64,000 nucleotides of DNA, from NCBI RefSeq assembly GCF_042675645.1, contig NZ_JBHTJH010000004.1, positions 1,246,687 to 1,310,686 on the forward strand. The letters run 5' to 3'. Of this stretch, positions 62,430 to 64,000 are shown in pieces. Positions within the stretch are counted from its first letter, which is position 1. The number at the start of each line of letters is the position of its first letter. Source of the DNA: Sungkyunkwania multivorans. Lineage in GTDB: Bacteria > Bacteroidota > Bacteroidia > Flavobacteriales > Flavobacteriaceae. The notes under the pieces are model-generated. The model was not told the DNA's origin, made no database searches, and saw only the letters and a list, made by a program, of their open reading frames with translations. Position numbers and translations under genes: made by a program.

Positions 62430-63767
62430 CTATTTATAGCGTTTTCCTTTTTTAATGACGATATCTACATCTTGAAGCAACGATATGTAGCGCAAGACAT
62501 CACCTTTCACGGCAATGATATCAGCTTGCTTTCCAGGTGTGACCGTTCCAACCCTATCCGCCACACCCATCCAGAGCGCTGGCCAATAGGTAGCCGAACG
62601 TATAGCATACATGGGGTCTATTCCAAATTCGTTGACCCATACATCTAGTTCGTGCCAAGTAGATTGACTATGGAATTTCATCGGAATACCGCTATCTGTA
62701 CCTATGAGTAAAACAACACCAGCATCCAACAGCTGGTGGATCTTGGTTTTTAAGGTTGGCTTTCGTGAAGGTGTAAGCTGAAAGTAAGGAAGGCGGTCGG
62801 GATGCTTTATGCTGTTTTTGATATCCGTTATAACACTATCTGGTAAACCCAAATGCCAAGAATTATTGTCCAATTGCTCTGGATTATCCCTCACATATTC
62901 ATAATTATATAAGCCCTCTACCGTAGGACACCAGAATAACGGTCCCTTATTCATTTGAGCGGTACGTTCCTTGATCATTTCAATGACATCATCCGGATAT
63001 CTCGGCGCGGATGATAGTCCGGTATGTTCAAAACAATCCACGCCTACCTTTAATCCTCTTCGAATTTCTTCGGGTCGATGTCCATGAGCAACTACTTTCA
63101 AATTGTTATGATGGGCTTCATCCACGACAGCCTTCAATTCTTCCATGGTCATTTGATCCTGATCTACCAACTTTATACAATCGACGCCGGCCTTTGCTAA
63201 TTTTCTTACTTTTCGCTTGCCGTCTTCAGGGCTATCCACTCCCCATCGAAATGCTTCCGTTCCAGGATATGGCTTATGTTGGATAAATGGCCCTGATATG
63301 TATAAGGTAGCACCATCGATTCTTCCTTGATCTATTCGGTCTCGTACAGAAATAATATCATTCAAAGGAGCCCCTAGATCTCTGGCACTGGTCACACCTG
63401 CCAGTAACAGCTGCTTGGCAGAAGATGGCATAATAACATCTCTGAATAATGGTGGGTATTTTTTATCCCAGTATGAATAATCGGCATGGCCGTTGATCAT
63501 CGTATGAACGTGCATATCCCATAATCCAGGCAGTACAGTCATTCCTTCTGTGGAAATAATTTCAGCATCTTCAGGTATTGGAATATTACCGATAGAACCA
63601 ACTTCTTTGATAGTTTCGCCTTCAATGATGACCACACTGTTTTTTAAGGGAGTTGAACCATATCCATCGATAAGTGTTCCTCCTACAAACGCTTTTACTT
63701 TTGTTGTTTGTGACCAGCTGACAATCGCCGAAAAAAGAAGGGAGATGGTTATAATATATTTAAACAC
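62430..63767 (-). CDS. Secreted amidohydrolase
   Basis: A 445-residue metal-dependent hydrolase of the imidazolonepropionase-like amidohydrolase group. A signal peptide (1-19, ending SWSQ) directs it to the periplasm or surface. Metal ligands are HxH in GLWDMHVHT (85-87), Lys in KAGVDCIKLV, His in VVAHGHRPEE and ECFEHTGLS-like CFEHTG, and Asp in IGTDSGIPM. All expected ligands are present, so it should be active. The substrate is likely a peptide or cyclic amide and is not decidable. It is transcribed away from the rRNA operon end. Confidence 0.88.
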   Translation of the reverse strand: MFKYIITISLLFSAIVSWSQTTKVKAFVGGTLIDGYGSTPLKNSVVIIEGETIKEVGSIGNIPIPEDAEIISTEGMTVLPGLWDMHVHTMINGHADYSYWDKKYPPLFRDVIMPSSAKQLLLAGVTSARDLGAPLNDIISVRDRIDQGRIDGATLYISGPFIQHKPYPGTEAFRWGVDSPEDGKRKVRKLAKAGVDCIKLVDQDQMTMEELKAVVDEAHHNNLKVVAHGHRPEEIRRGLKVGVDCFEHTGLSSAPRYPDDVIEMIKERTAQMNKGPLFWCPTVEGLYNYEYVRDNPEQLDNNSWHLGLPDSVITDIKNSIKHPDRLPYFQLTPSRKPTLKTKIHQLLDAGVVLLIGTDSGIPMKFHSQSTWHELDVWVNEFGIDPMYAIRSATYWPALWMGVADRVGTVTPGKQADIIAVKGDVLRYISLLQDVDIVIKKGKRYK

Positions 63768-63856
63768 GATTTCAGTTGATTGGTTTTTTATAAAGATACT
63801 AAAAACCGATCCTCTTAATGGAAGTAATTATATAAGGAAGATTGAAACACTAAAAA

Positions 63857-63892
63857 ATAAAAAAGCACCTACCATTTTCATGACAGATGCTT
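63857..63892 (-). terminator. Terminator of the rRNA operon
   Basis: On the minus strand AAGCATCT pairs with AGGTGCTT (plus 63885-63892 with 63863-63870, one G-U), followed by a U-run. It lies just after the 5S rRNA end. Confidence 0.8.
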
Positions 63893-63900
63893 CTCAAAGA

Positions 63901-64000
63901 AGGCGGCGACCTACTCTCCCACCATGTAGGCAGTACCATCGGCGCTGGCGGGCTTAACTGCCCTGTTCGGGATGGGAAGGGGTGAGCCCCGCCGCCATCG
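63901..64000 (-). rRNA. rrf: 5S ribosomal RNA, 3-prime 100 nt (cut by right edge)
   Basis: The complementary strand reads the conserved 5S core CCCATCCCGAACAGGGCAG, then TTAAGCCCGCCAGCGCCGA and GGTGGGAGAGTAGGTCGCCG at the 3-prime end. About 10 nt of the 5-prime end lie beyond the window. The orientation shows that 23S and 16S rRNA lie to the right. The 3-prime end is placed at 63901 within a few bases. Confidence 0.95.

Overview
The window is a chromosomal segment of a member of the Bacteroidota, almost certainly the family Flavobacteriaceae. The evidence is Bacteroidota-style -7 promoter boxes (TAnnTTTG) in place of sigma70 -10 boxes, a type IX secretion C-terminal domain, TonB receptor plus DUF4249 lipoprotein pairing, monomeric NADP-isocitrate dehydrogenase, a long GapB-like GAPDH, and many family-restricted proteins (DUF1599, DUF3667, DUF4834, DUF6095, TIGR02757, BatA-domain). 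Genus cannot be fixed from the sequence alone. There is no sign of a prophage, insertion sequence, CRISPR array or defence island, and no tRNA was recognised. Most of the window is core chromosome.

Layout. 1-3.7 kb (minus): 3-prime-truncated fhs, a lone OppB-type permease, a DoxX/MauE-like redox membrane protein and DUF1599. 3.8-4.1 kb: a probable decayed gene. 4.2-6.9 kb (plus): folP, miaA, a thioesterase and smpB. 6.9-8.9 kb (minus): a secreted S51-like peptidase with a type IX tail, and pcm. 8.9-14.1 kb (plus): TIGR02757, BatA-domain protein, a dihydroorotase homologue lacking its metal-binding HxH, a small membrane protein and a serine hydrolase. 14.3-19.4 kb: an unknown exported protein, an MBL hydrolase, a 483-residue unknown, bcp, a cysteine-free endonuclease III, a 47-residue protein and an ECF-like sigma factor. 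19.7-23.5 kb: uvrA and DUF3667.

23.6-26.0 kb holds two paralogous secreted repeat proteins. Each sits behind a sigma54-like -24/-12 element, and their tails carry opposite charge. 26.1-30.2 kb (minus): a lysozyme-like protein, DUF2279, mltG, GNAT and dapF. 30.3-34.5 kb (plus): an HtrA protease, GAPDH and two small proteins. 34.5-39.7 kb (minus): an envelope polysaccharide or glycolipid cluster (wecB, GT4, YfhO-like, DUF4834). 39.8-45.3 kb: an outer-membrane protein, acetyltransferases, a TPR protein, trmD, small membrane proteins and rplS.

45.3-46.36 kb is a 1-kb gene-free spacer before icd. It contains a near-consensus promoter, several perfect hairpins and two terminators, and looks like an undescribed structured RNA. 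After icd and a TerB-like gene comes a block of intergenic palindromic repeats, then a two-gene translesion cassette (short DnaE and Pol IV, overlapping) followed by a 12 x 7-bp microsatellite and another repeat copy. The right end carries a TonB receptor and DUF4249 pair, glycerate kinase, murQ, DUF6095, a DinB-fold protein, a GT2 and flippase pair, a secreted amidohydrolase and the 3-prime part of a 5S rRNA on the minus strand, marking an rRNA operon just beyond the window.

The strongest candidates for undescribed biology are the structured RNA upstream of icd, the sigma54-linked repeat-protein pair, and the modular palindromic repeat family.
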